DNA from: JARRKC01 sp037388505
GTDB lineage: Bacteria > Acidobacteriota > UBA6911 > RPQK01 > JAPXNP01
Reading direction: 5' to 3'
Assembly: GCA_037388505.1 (NCBI GenBank)
Contig: JARRKC010000001.1
Coordinates: 62,001 to 126,000 of the forward strand
Length of the DNA: 64,000 nucleotides
Shown here piece after piece: positions 9,674 through 18,426 of this stretch. The position numbers were made by a program, and so were the translations under genes. A model generated the notes under the pieces. It worked only from the letters and a program-made list of their open reading frames with translations. It had not been told where the DNA came from and did not search any database. Positions within the stretch are counted from its first letter, which is position 1. Every line of letters starts with the position of its first letter.

Positions 9674-11928
9674 TGACGCGAATGTCGATGCCGAGACGCT
9701 TCAGATCTCTGCCTTTCCTCGACAGCCTCAACGACTACTCAGCCGAAAAGCTCAAGTCTGACCTCATCGCCGGGCTCACAGTGGCCCTGGTGATCGTGCC
9801 TCAGTCGATGGCCTACGCCCAGCTCGCCGGGCTGCCCCCGTATTACGGCCTCTATGCGGCTTTGCTTCCCCCGATCATTGCGGTCGTGTTCGGATCGAGC
9901 CAGCATCTGGCAACGGGTCCGGTCGCCGTCGTATCACTCATGACGAGTGCGGCACTCCTGCCTCTGGCGACGGCAGGGAGCGATGCGTTCATCGCCTATG
10001 CCATCATTCTGGCGTTGCTCGCCGGCCTGATCCAGCTCCTGCTCGGAGTCCTGCGCCTGGGACTCCTGGTGAATTTTCTTTCTCATCCCGTCGTGAACGG
10101 ATTCACGAACGCAGCCGCCATCGTCATCGCCACCTCCCAGATCCCTTATCTCTTCGGGATCACAGTCGACAGCGGTGAGTATCACCTCCAGACGGTTTTC
10201 AGGACGATCAGGGCCGCCCTGCTCCATGTTCACTGGCCGACTTTGGGACTCGGGCTGCTGGCGATGGCGATCATGGTGGCCCTGCGATGGCTGAGTCCGA
10301 GGCTGCCCTATGTACTGGCTGCCGTCGTCGTGACGACTGTTCTGTCAGCCGCCGTCGGATTCGAACGAAATCGGGTGATCCGGGCGGAAAGGATTTACGA
10401 TCCAGAGACGGTGGACCTCCTGCACGACTACAACTCCCTGGCCGCCGAGATCAAGCGGCTGGGTGCCAGACGGGTCGAGTTGACGGCCAGCATCAAGCGT
10501 ATGGAAGGGGATCGATCATTCACGCGGCATCAGGTGATCGAAGGGAATGCTGAACTGGCCAAGCTCATGGTCAATATCCAGTTGCTGTCGTCGGAAGGCT
10601 CTCTTCTTCGCTCTCGGCTGCGCGATCGTTGGTTTGTCGCTGCGGACGACGGCAGCGGCGAGTTGGCTTTCTATCCGCCACAACAGATGCCCGAACGGGC
10701 CTCCATAGCCCCCGGCCAATGGCGACTTCAGGTCGGCTCCGGACCACTGGATGAGGATAATCTCCTGTTGAGGGGAGGAGGCCAGGTCGTCGGAGCGATT
10801 CCCCAAGGACTCCCGCAGATGACCTTCCCCGACCTGAGCCTTTCGGCCATGGTCGATCTGCTGCCCATGGCGTTCGTCATCTCCGTTCTGGGCTTCATGG
10901 AGGCCATCTCGATTGCCAAGCGCATCGCCTCTGCGACGGGACGCCGGATCAATCCCAACCGAGAGCTGATGGGTCAGGGCCTCGCGAACATCGTCGGGTC
11001 CTTATTTCAGAGTTACCCGGTCTCCGGATCGTTCTCCCGCTCAGCCGTCAACTTTCAGTCCGGGGCGCGGACCGGCCTTGCCATGATCTTCAGTAGTCTG
11101 GTGGTCCTCTGCACCCTCCTCTTCCTGACGCCGCTCCTCTACCACCTGCCGCTTGCAGTTCTCGCCGCGGTGATCATCATGGCCGTCTTCAATCTGATCA
11201 ATGTGCGGGGCTTCATCCACGCCTGGCGAGCTCAGAAGTACGACGGAATCATCTCGATCATCACCTTCACCGTTACGCTGGGCCTCGCGCCACACCTCGA
11301 GTTCGGGATTCTGACAGGCGTCGTCCTCTCGACGGTCCTTTACCTCTACCGGACAATGAAGCCGACCTGGTGGCTTCTCTCCCGAAGCTCCGACGGTGCT
11401 TTTCGCCGAGCGGACCGTTGGAGCCTGCCCCTGTGCAAGCACGTGGCGGTGCTTTCATTCAACCGCTCCGTCATCTTCGCCAATGTGGACCACCTCGAGG
11501 ATGCGATCGACGAACTTATCGAGACCATGCCCGACTTGCGACATATACTGATCGTCGGGTATGCCATCAATGAGCTGGACGCTTCAGGTGAGGTGACGCT
11601 GTCGACCAAGATCAGCAATCTGCGCTCTGACGGATACGATGTATCCTTCTCCGGATTGAACGATCACGTAATGGCAGTGATGCACAGAACCGGACTGTAT
11701 GAGAAGATCGGGAGCGACCACTTCTATCCGAGCGTGGCTCTGGCCATTTCGGCGATTCATAGAGGTGGCTGCATCTCGTCCGGTGCTAAGTGCCCGCTTG
11801 TCAATCCTCAGTTCGAGTTGGAGGGTGGCATCTACGCCGGAGGGCAGGCGGATCCACGCACGAGACTATCCAGGGAAGCAGAAATTGCTTTTCTGAAACA
11901 ATCCAGATCCGAAACCGAGAATTCGTAA
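9673..11928 (+). CDS. SulP-family anion (sulfate) permease with STAS domain and large internal insert
   Basis: 751 residues. The SulP core starts at about residue 28 (LIAGLTVALVIVPQSMAYA, then LPPYYGLYAALLPP) and resumes at about 372 (IPQGLPQMTFPDLSL, then FSRSAVNFQSGA). A STAS domain follows at about 595-710. Between the two halves, residues 231-370 form a roughly 140-residue hydrophilic insert with a long predicted coiled coil (HDYNSLAAEIKRLGARR), not usual in this family. The C-terminus adds a cysteine-containing tail after the STAS domain. Sulfate is the likely substrate given the adjacent dsr operon, but SulP proteins also move bicarbonate and other anions. The start is either TTG 9673 (GGAGG 6 bases upstream) or ATG 9682. 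It heads the signalling/transport block to 17971. Confidence 0.9.
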   Translation: MTRMSMPRRFRSLPFLDSLNDYSAEKLKSDLIAGLTVALVIVPQSMAYAQLAGLPPYYGLYAALLPPIIAVVFGSSQHLATGPVAVVSLMTSAALLPLATAGSDAFIAYAIILALLAGLIQLLLGVLRLGLLVNFLSHPVVNGFTNAAAIVIATSQIPYLFGITVDSGEYHLQTVFRTIRAALLHVHWPTLGLGLLAMAIMVALRWLSPRLPYVLAAVVVTTVLSAAVGFERNRVIRAERIYDPETVDLLHDYNSLAAEIKRLGARRVELTASIKRMEGDRSFTRHQVIEGNAELAKLMVNIQLLSSEGSLLRSRLRDRWFVAADDGSGELAFYPPQQMPERASIAPGQWRLQVGSGPLDEDNLLLRGGGQVVGAIPQGLPQMTFPDLSLSAMVDLLPMAFVISVLGFMEAISIAKRIASATGRRINPNRELMGQGLANIVGSLFQSYPVSGSFSRSAVNFQSGARTGLAMIFSSLVVLCTLLFLTPLLYHLPLAVLAAVIIMAVFNLINVRGFIHAWRAQKYDGIISIITFTVTLGLAPHLEFGILTGVVLSTVLYLYRTMKPTWWLLSRSSDGAFRRADRWSLPLCKHVAVLSFNRSVIFANVDHLEDAIDELIETMPDLRHILIVGYAINELDASGEVTLSTKISNLRSDGYDVSFSGLNDHVMAVMHRTGLYEKIGSDHFYPSVALAISAIHRGGCISSGAKCPLVNPQFELEGGIYAGGQADPRTRLSREAEIAFLKQSRSETENS

Positions 11929-11941
11929 GAGGGGGCCTCCC

Positions 11942-13147
11942 GTGGCCGTTGTTACGATCTTCAGCGGAACGTTTTGTCAGGGGGAAGAAGTCGCGGACCG
12001 AGTCGCCAGTCGACTCAGTTACGAGCGGATCGGCAACGAGAAGCTCCTCGAGTTGGCTTCAGGAGAGCTCGGAATTCCAGTGACGAGGGTTTCGAGCGCG
12101 ATGCACAGTCCTCCGCTCTTCAACAGTATCACCCATCATCACGAACGGAGTGTCGCCGCCGTCAGGCTCGCACTGGGGCAGTCGATCGAACGGGACAATG
12201 TGGTGTGCGACGGGCTGGCCGCTCAACTGTTGGGCAAGAGCATCTCACACGTCCTCCGCGTCTGCCTGATTGCCAAGCTCAGTCACCGACTGGCCGTGGC
12301 CTCTGAGCTGGGCCAATCGGAGGACGAAGCCAGACGGACGATTGCACGCGAAGATGCCCTCAACATGAGGTGGACGCAGCACCTGTTCAGCCGTCAGGCC
12401 TACGATCCCGAGCTGTACGATGTGGTCCTCCCCATGGACTCGACCGACGTTGATGAGGCTGTCAGCATCGTCTGTCGCTATGCGGGCCAGCCGGTTCTGC
12501 GAACCTCACAGGATTCAGAACGTGCCGTCCGGGACTTCATCCTCGCGGCCCAGGTCAGTCTGCGTCTGGCCGAGAAGGGTTGCGACGAGGAGGTGACTTC
12601 CTCGGATGGACATATCTCGATCAGCATCAACAGGTACGTCGTTCGTCTGTCGCGGTACAAGAAGCGGCTCGAAGACTTGGCGAGTCAAGTGCCCGGGGTC
12701 CAGAGCGTGACGAGCCGACCGGGAACACGCTTCGTTCCCCCTTCCCTGACGCGCAACATCGAGCTCGAGGTTCCTTCCAAGGTCCTGCTCGTCGACGACG
12801 AACGGGAGTTCGTCCAGACCCTCTCCGAGCGTCTGCAGAGCCGCAACGTCGAATCTGCCGTCGTCTACAACGGACAAGAGGCGCTTTCGTTGTTGGCAAC
12901 CGACGAGCCGGAAGTCATGGTGCTCGACTTGAAGATGCCGGGTATCGATGGAATGGAGGTTCTGCGCCGCGTGAAGCGTGATCACCCGCGGGTGGAGGTG
13001 ATTATTCTGACCGGACACGGATCGGACCGGGAGGAGAAGATCGCACGCGAGCTCGGTGCCTTCGCCTATCTTCACAAACCGGTCGATCTGGACCTGCTGG
13101 CGCAGGTCATGAGGGAAGCCTATAAGAAGACGAAGGAGAGTTCCTAG
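11942..13147 (+). CDS. Cytidylate-kinase-like domain fused to a response-regulator receiver
   Basis: 401 residues starting with GTG. Residues 1-225 resemble the cytidylate-kinase-like (AAK6/Cytidylate_kin2) family, with the expected ARRTIAREDALNMRW and DVVLPMDSTDVDEAV segments. The P-loop position reads SGTFCQGEEVADRVA and lacks the usual lysine, so catalysis is doubtful. Residues 277-395 are a receiver with DDE, phospho-acceptor in VLDLKMPG, ILTGHG and LHKP. No DNA-binding domain is present. The gene lies 13 bases after sulP and before a histidine kinase, so it is probably a phosphorylation target of that kinase. What the kinase-like half does is unknown: nucleotide sensing is one option, phosphotransfer another. 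Confidence 0.85.
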   Translation: MAVVTIFSGTFCQGEEVADRVASRLSYERIGNEKLLELASGELGIPVTRVSSAMHSPPLFNSITHHHERSVAAVRLALGQSIERDNVVCDGLAAQLLGKSISHVLRVCLIAKLSHRLAVASELGQSEDEARRTIAREDALNMRWTQHLFSRQAYDPELYDVVLPMDSTDVDEAVSIVCRYAGQPVLRTSQDSERAVRDFILAAQVSLRLAEKGCDEEVTSSDGHISISINRYVVRLSRYKKRLEDLASQVPGVQSVTSRPGTRFVPPSLTRNIELEVPSKVLLVDDEREFVQTLSERLQSRNVESAVVYNGQEALSLLATDEPEVMVLDLKMPGIDGMEVLRRVKRDHPRVEVIILTGHGSDREEKIARELGAFAYLHKPVDLDLLAQVMREAYKKTKESS

Positions 13148-13228
13148 TTCCGAGTTCCTAGTTCCGAGTTCCTAGTTCCGAGTTCCGAGGATTCAACGTT
13201 CGAACGTCGAACTCCGAACGTCGAACTT
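13139..13228. repeat. Tandem GTTCCGAGTTCC repeats and GTTCGAACGTCG words
   Basis: tagttccgagttcc (14 bases) occurs three times in perfect tandem at 13145-13186, preceded by a partial copy that includes the final serine codon and TAG stop of the upstream gene. It runs into related words (aacgttcgaacgtcgaac) up to about 13228. Relatives occur at 17970-17995, 26815-26851 and 50198-50227. Confidence 0.9.
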
Positions 13229-13235
13229 TGACATC

Positions 13236-14942
13236 ATGTCGACCGAATTCTTTGTGAGGATGCTCGTCCCCTGGGGGAAGGCTGCATCCGCTGAGTCAAA
13301 GGAATTGCGGCGCTATCGGCTCATCTGGTGGCGAACCGTCATGCTGACGCTTGCGGTCGCACTGATGCCCCTCGTCGTCATGGCCGGTGTCAACTACTAC
13401 CTCTTTCGCAAGAGCCTGCAGTCGGATCTGCAACATCAAATCTCCCAAGACCTGTCCAATATTTCCCGCTCGATCGAAGCCGTCATCGAAGAGCGCGTTT
13501 CGGCCCTGCGACTGGTGATCCGCGAGCACGATCCGGCAACTCTCACAGCCGACGACGTCGAAACGACGCTGGCAAATCTCCAGGCTTCCTTCGGCGGCTT
13601 TGTCGACCTGGGGCTGATCGACCGGCACGGCATTCAGGTTCACTACTCAGGTCCCTACAGCCTCGAGGGCCACAACTACGCTGACGAGGACTGGTTTCAC
13701 CAGGTTCGACTGCGCGGAATCTATGTGAGCGACGTGTTCCTCGGACATCGGCACCTCCCCCACTTCGTCGTGGTCGTCCGTCAACGTGACTACCTGCTGA
13801 GGGCGACCGTGGACATGCAACTGCTCCATCGCCAGGTCTTCATTCCCGACTCGCGTCCCTCCGACGACGTTTTCTTGGTGAATCAGACCGGAGTCCTGCA
13901 GACCAATTCGCGTTTTCATGGCAAGATCCTCGAGGCGTGCCCCCTCCCCGTTCCTCCCTACTCACCCGACCCTCAAATCTCAGAGAGCATGGAGGAATCG
14001 GCTATCCCTTCGTTCCTCGGCAGCAGCTACGTCACCAATACGCCCTTCATCATCATCGTGGTCCGCCGGGCTGCGAATGTCCTGGGGGAGTGGCTGAGGC
14101 ACAGTACGGAAATGGTGGCCTTTCTCCTCGTCAGCGCCGTCCTGATCGTCATCGTGGTCTTGTGGAGCATGACAGCCACCGTGGAGCGGATTCGTGCAGC
14201 CGATCTCAGCCGGCTTCAGATGTTCCGGAACGTCGAATACACGAGCAAGATGGCCACGATCGGGCGCCTCGCCGCGAGCGTCGCCCATGAGGTCAACAAT
14301 CCGATGGCGATCATCAACGAGAAGGCGGGATTGCTGCAGGACCTGATCCGCTCCTCTCCCGACTATCCGAACCGGGAGAAGGTTCTCCGCAGCCTCGACG
14401 GGATCGTTCGCTCCGTGGAACGCTGCGGAACGGTCACTCATCGGCTTCTCGGCTTCACGCGCCGGCTGAAGTCCAGACGCGAGGAAATCGATTTACGCCT
14501 CCTCGTGACGGAAGTACTCGGCTTTCTGGAGAAAGAAGCGATGCATCGCAGCATCGACATCCAAACCGACTTCGCAGAGAACACGCCTCGCATCATGAGC
14601 GATCGGGGACAGCTGGAGGAGGTCCTCCTCAATATCCTCAACAATGCCTTCGGAGCCACTGAGAATGGCGGAAGAATCTCGATTTCGGTTCATGCCGACG
14701 AAAGAGATCGCGTCGTCATCAACGTGGCCGACAACGGCTGTGGGATCGCGAAAGAGGATCTGGACCACATTTTCGAACCGTTCTTCTCGACCAAGGGGGA
14801 GTTCGGTACGGGGCTGGGCCTGTGCATCACCTATGAACTGGTCCGCAAGGTCGGAGGAACGATCGGCGTCTGGAGCGAACGAGGCAGCGGAACTCGCTTC
14901 ACGGTGACGTTGCCGCTCGACATGGAGAGGCCCCTGGAGTAG
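13236..14942 (+). CDS. Membrane sensor histidine kinase with extracytoplasmic sensor
   Basis: 568 residues. TM1 is at about 36-55 and TM2 at about 288-312, enclosing a roughly 230-residue sensor region of dCache/PAS type (it contains SGPYSLEGHNYADEDWFHQV). The cytoplasmic part has a HisKA box with the phospho-histidine in SVAHEVNNPMA (about residue 352). An HATPase domain follows with NILNNAFGA (N box), DNGCGI (G1), FFSTKGEFGTGLGL (F/G2). All catalytic motifs are intact. It sits 88 bases after the kinase-like/receiver gene and 3 bases before a stand-alone receiver, its probable partners. The ligand is unknown; a sulfur oxyanion or other anion would fit the flanking permeases, as inference. 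Confidence 0.93.
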   Translation: MSTEFFVRMLVPWGKAASAESKELRRYRLIWWRTVMLTLAVALMPLVVMAGVNYYLFRKSLQSDLQHQISQDLSNISRSIEAVIEERVSALRLVIREHDPATLTADDVETTLANLQASFGGFVDLGLIDRHGIQVHYSGPYSLEGHNYADEDWFHQVRLRGIYVSDVFLGHRHLPHFVVVVRQRDYLLRATVDMQLLHRQVFIPDSRPSDDVFLVNQTGVLQTNSRFHGKILEACPLPVPPYSPDPQISESMEESAIPSFLGSSYVTNTPFIIIVVRRAANVLGEWLRHSTEMVAFLLVSAVLIVIVVLWSMTATVERIRAADLSRLQMFRNVEYTSKMATIGRLAASVAHEVNNPMAIINEKAGLLQDLIRSSPDYPNREKVLRSLDGIVRSVERCGTVTHRLLGFTRRLKSRREEIDLRLLVTEVLGFLEKEAMHRSIDIQTDFAENTPRIMSDRGQLEEVLLNILNNAFGATENGGRISISVHADERDRVVINVADNGCGIAKEDLDHIFEPFFSTKGEFGTGLGLCITYELVRKVGGTIGVWSERGSGTRFTVTLPLDMERPLE

Positions 14943-14945
14943 ATC

Positions 14946-15305
14946 GTGGAATCAATCAAAGTGCTGTTGATCGATGACGAGGAGGAGTTCATTTCGACTC
15001 TCTTGGAGCGTCTGGAGTTTCGAGGCATCGCTGCAAAGGCCTTCACCACAGGGGCGGAGGCGCTGGACCACTTGAAACGGGAGCACTTCGACGCCGTGGT
15101 GGCCGACCTGAAAATGCCGGGTATCGACGGAATGGAGATCAAGAGGACTGTGGAGCGCGAGTATCCGGATACCAAGGTTCTCCTCGTGACGGGCCACGGC
15201 GGCCGCGAGTCGGGTGATGAGGAGGCGGAATTCGATATCCTGATGAAGCCTTTCGGCATCGAAGCACTGCTCGAGTGGATCAGAGGAGCCGTGGGAAATC
15301 CCTGA
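14946..15305 (+). CDS. Stand-alone receiver protein
   Basis: 119 residues, one receiver domain and nothing else: DDEEEF acidic pocket, phospho-acceptor in VVADLKMPG, LVTGHGG switch and LMKP lysine. GTG start 3 bases after the kinase stop, so it is co-translated with it. It could shuttle phosphate from the kinase to the HisKA-like protein that follows (15316), in the manner of Spo0F or CheY-type proteins. No output domain. Confidence 0.92.
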   Translation: MESIKVLLIDDEEEFISTLLERLEFRGIAAKAFTTGAEALDHLKREHFDAVVADLKMPGIDGMEIKRTVEREYPDTKVLLVTGHGGRESGDEEAEFDILMKPFGIEALLEWIRGAVGNP

Positions 15306-15315
15306 GAGGTGGCGT

Positions 15316-16011
15316 GTGAACGACGGACAGGAACACGAATCAGAGCGGGATCTGACATTCTTCGGCGTCATCACCACGAGCATGACTCACGAGCTGGCGA
15401 ATGTGATCCTGATCATCGAACAGATCGGGGGTCTCCTCGAAGATCTGCTCGAGAAGCATCGCGCAGGGCAACCGGTCAGCTGTGAGCGGCTTTCGGTGAT
15501 CGAGGACCGCCTCAGTCGGCAGACTCGGAGAGCCTCGACGTTGATCCGCAACCTCAACCGCTTCGCACACGGAATCGACCAGCGCATCCTCGAGTTCGAT
15601 CTGAACAGCCTGGTCCGAGAACTCCTGGGAGTCTCCAGCCGCTTTGCGGACTCCAGAGGCGTGAAGGTGGAGTCCCTCTATTCCAGAGAGGAGATTCGCA
15701 TGCGCAGCGATCCCTTCGCCCTCCAACAGGCTGTGTTCGCAGGCCTGCGCCGGGCTTTTTCGATCTGCGGACCCGGAAATTCGGTCCAAGTCGCGGTAGG
15801 GCGTGATCGAAGCGGACCGATGGTCACGATCCAGGGGCCCCGAGGAGTGGAGTCGTCAACCAGTACCGCACAGATGGATCTGTTGCAGCCGCTCATGACG
15901 AAGCTTGGAGGTGCCGTGTCGACTAAGCGAAAGGGAACGGATGAAATCCTGATCCTCCATGTGGGTGCTGGCGAGCCGACAGGCAAGTCCTCGCCCGCTG
16001 TCAAGCGGTAG
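15316..16011 (+). CDS. Histidine-kinase-like protein without a recognisable ATPase site (possible phosphotransfer protein)
   Basis: 231 residues from a GTG start. Residues 15-100 look like a dimerisation/phospho-acceptor helix pair, with SMTHELANVILIIEQIGGLL resembling an H-box (histidine near residue 25). The C-terminal 130 residues follow the HATPase fold roughly (FALQQAVFAGLRRAFSI at the N-box position). The N, G1 and G2 box residues needed to bind ATP are missing. It therefore resembles pseudo-kinase phosphotransferases such as Spo0B or ChpT more than a working kinase. It follows the stand-alone receiver by 10 bases. Role inferred from fold and context only. Confidence 0.75.
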   Translation: MNDGQEHESERDLTFFGVITTSMTHELANVILIIEQIGGLLEDLLEKHRAGQPVSCERLSVIEDRLSRQTRRASTLIRNLNRFAHGIDQRILEFDLNSLVRELLGVSSRFADSRGVKVESLYSREEIRMRSDPFALQQAVFAGLRRAFSICGPGNSVQVAVGRDRSGPMVTIQGPRGVESSTSTAQMDLLQPLMTKLGGAVSTKRKGTDEILILHVGAGEPTGKSSPAVKR

Positions 16012-16183
16012 CGTCCCATGGCTCAACTGTTGATCGTCTTGCTTTCCATCGCTTTCGACGTTAGGGCGATAGTGAGCATCGCGGTCAAAATCGCTACTTG
16101 ACGGGAATTAACCGATGATAGATCCTCAGGCGACTCCGAAAGGTTGAAGCCACAAGTTCCAGGTCGAGTTCCGGAGCCATAGC

Positions 16184-17971
16184 ATGATCGACATCATTCT
16201 GGTGATGGCCATCGTCGTTGCTGCCCTCGTCGCCTTCGCTTCGGAGAAGATCCGAGCCGACCTGGTCGCTCTTCTAATCATGACCGCGCTCGTGGTCTTG
16301 GGAATCTTCCGTTCCGATTTCCCTACGGTCGAAGAGGGCATCTCAGGTTTCAGCAACAAGGCTACCGTGACGATCGCCGCCATGTTCATCCTCAGTGCCG
16401 GTCTGGTCAAGACGGGTGCGATCAACTGGGTGACGGGACGACTGCTGCATCACGGCGGAGATAGCGAAGCGCGGCTGTTCGTTCTCCTGATGCTGGCGGT
16501 GGGGTTCGTGTCGGCCTTCATCAACAATGCCGCAGCAGTCGCGGTCTTCATCCCCATCTCTCTGACCATCGCGCGCCGGCAGAAGATCAGCCCTTCGAAG
16601 ATCCTTCTGCCGATTTCCTTCGCGTCGATCGTGGGAGGTACCTGCACCCTCATCGGAACCTCCACCAACATTCTGGTGAGTTCCATGGCCGCGGAGAGGG
16701 GTCTCGGAGAGTTCTCGATGTTCGAGCTTTCCAAGCTCGGCGTGATCTTCTTCGCGGTCGGGATGTTCTACCTGTTCTTCTACGCCCGGAAGTCGCTGCC
16801 CGAGCGGGTGGGCACTCGGGGGCTGGTTCAGGAATACCGGCTCGGCAACTACCTGACCTCTGTGATCGTGAACCGAAAATCGGCACTGATCTCTCTGACA
16901 CCGGTCCAAGCCAGGATCGGTGAGAAGTACGATGTCCACATTCTGGAAGTCTTTCGCGGCAGCTGCCGAATCCTGAGTGGTATCCGCGACACTCACCTCC
17001 AGGAAGGGGACGTTCTCCTGGTTCAGGGGTCTCTCCACAACATTCTGGAAATGAACAGCTTCGAGGGCTTGTCCCTTCGCTCCGAAGTCAAGTACGGGTC
17101 GGAGGACCGACAGGAGGAACCGGCGCTTGCAGAAGCCATTGTGGCTCCCGGGTCGCATCTCGAGGGTCGGACGCTGCGGGACGTCAACTTCCGCAAGCGG
17201 TTCCGGGTTTTCGTCCTGGCCATTCGTAAGCAGGGCGAGGTCATCCGAGACCATCTGGGACTGATCAAGCTCCAGGCGGGGGACAGCCTCCTTCTTCAGG
17301 GAGGTAAGGAATTCCTCGAGGGCCTCGCTAAATCTCCCGATTTCCTGGCCATCGAGGAGAAGTTCCTGCCTCGTGTCCGTGGAAACCGTGCTCTTTGTGC
17401 CTTCCTCATTGCGGCCGGGGTGGTCGCTGCGGCGGCGATCGGATTGGCTCCGATCCTGGTCAGCGCAGTCGTCGGATGCATTCTGATGGTGCTGACCAAG
17501 TGCATTTCCCTTCAGGATGCCTACGATTCGATCGACTGGTTCGTGATCTTCCTTCTGGCCGGAGTGATTCCCCTCGGCATCGCCATGGAGAAGACCGGTA
17601 CGGCCGAGTTCGTGGCGAGTTCGCTGTTGGCATTGACCGGTGTACTGGGAATCATCGCAATCATTCCCGTCTTCTACCTGCTGGCGACCTTCTTCGCCGG
17701 CATCATGTCCCACAATGCAGCGGTCATCCTGCTGGTGCCGATCGGCATTGCCTCGGCTCGCGACCTGGGAGTCAGCCCCGTACCCTTCCTGATGGCCATC
17801 ACCTTTGCGGCATCCTCATCGCTGTTCACGCCGTTCGGCTACCACACGAATTTGATGGTGTATGGCCCGGGAGGATATAAGTTCGCCGATTTCCTCAAGG
17901 TGGGCATCCCGTTGAACGTGATCCTGTGGTTCGTCGCCAGCCTGGCGATTCCGTTGATTTGGCCGCTTTAG
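16184..17971 (+). CDS. SLC13/DASS-type anion permease with two TrkA-C domains
   Basis: 595 residues. Two membrane halves with the family signatures SAFINNAAAVAVFIP, GTSTNI and, late, SHNAAVILLVPIG with SSSLFTPFGYHTN. Two TrkA-C (RCK_C) domains lie between them at about 215-290 and 300-385, each with the typical GDVLLVQG / GDSLLLQG strand. Members transport dicarboxylates or sulfate; those with central TrkA-C domains are often annotated as sulfate or sodium/sulfate symporters. ATG at 16184 with GGAG upstream; 172 bases follow the kinase-like gene, so it may have its own promoter. Sulfate is the favoured substrate because of the dsr neighbourhood. Confidence 0.88.
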   Translation: MIDIILVMAIVVAALVAFASEKIRADLVALLIMTALVVLGIFRSDFPTVEEGISGFSNKATVTIAAMFILSAGLVKTGAINWVTGRLLHHGGDSEARLFVLLMLAVGFVSAFINNAAAVAVFIPISLTIARRQKISPSKILLPISFASIVGGTCTLIGTSTNILVSSMAAERGLGEFSMFELSKLGVIFFAVGMFYLFFYARKSLPERVGTRGLVQEYRLGNYLTSVIVNRKSALISLTPVQARIGEKYDVHILEVFRGSCRILSGIRDTHLQEGDVLLVQGSLHNILEMNSFEGLSLRSEVKYGSEDRQEEPALAEAIVAPGSHLEGRTLRDVNFRKRFRVFVLAIRKQGEVIRDHLGLIKLQAGDSLLLQGGKEFLEGLAKSPDFLAIEEKFLPRVRGNRALCAFLIAAGVVAAAAIGLAPILVSAVVGCILMVLTKCISLQDAYDSIDWFVIFLLAGVIPLGIAMEKTGTAEFVASSLLALTGVLGIIAIIPVFYLLATFFAGIMSHNAAVILLVPIGIASARDLGVSPVPFLMAITFAASSSLFTPFGYHTNLMVYGPGGYKFADFLKVGIPLNVILWFVASLAIPLIWPL

Positions 17972-17995
17972 TTCGAAGTTCGACGTTCGACGTCC
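17970..17995. repeat. GTTCGAAGTTCGACGTTCGAC repeat at the permease stop codon
   Basis: Overlapping copies of gttcga(a/c) begin inside the TAG stop of the SLC13 gene. The words match the second half of the repeat at 13190-13228. Confidence 0.7.
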
Positions 17996-18091
17996 GCGGC
18001 TTGACGTGAGATCGAGCCAGTGAGGTTTCGCATGCCTGCGGAGTTTCCGACCAAGCCGGGGCTAAGACCATTTGGGCAACACGCCCGCGAA

Positions 18092-18409
18092 CTACCTGGT
18101 CTCGGAACTGACCCAGTCGAAATACGCATCCAGACCGCCCGAGACCGGAAGGACCAGAATCTCCGGGACCTCATAGGGATGGATCTCTTTGAGCCGCCGC
18201 ATGAGAGCGTCCACTCTGTCGGCGGCGGTCTTTATAATCAGCTGCGACTCCTGATCTTCGTGGAGCTCTTCTTTCCAGCGATAAACGGAGAGCATCGGAG
18301 GGAGGATGCCGACACAAGCCGCCAGCCGCTCGGTCACGAGGGTCCGGGCGATAAGACCGGCAGTCTCGGCGGTGTCGACGGTTGACAGCACGATTTTGAC
18401 TTCGAACAT
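18092..18409 (-). CDS. cutA: CutA-type divalent-cation tolerance protein
   Basis: 105 residues, the full length of the CutA1 family, a small trimeric cytoplasmic protein with a ferredoxin-like fold. Family signatures: ERLAACVGILP, SVYRWKEELHED, KTAADRVDALMRRLKEIHPYEVPEIL. The physiological role of CutA is still unsettled, with links to copper and other metals. AAGGAG lies 7 bases before the ATG. It is divergent from the ftsB-like gene, 17 bases apart, so they share a very compact promoter region. Confidence 0.93.
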   Translation of the reverse strand: MFEVKIVLSTVDTAETAGLIARTLVTERLAACVGILPPMLSVYRWKEELHEDQESQLIIKTAADRVDALMRRLKEIHPYEVPEILVLPVSGGLDAYFDWVSSETR

Positions 18410-18426
18410 GTTAGACTCCTTCTACG

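Noticed and set aside
16343..17713. Long minus-strand frame within the SLC13 gene
   Set aside because: Low-complexity, charged translation opposite a clear membrane transporter.
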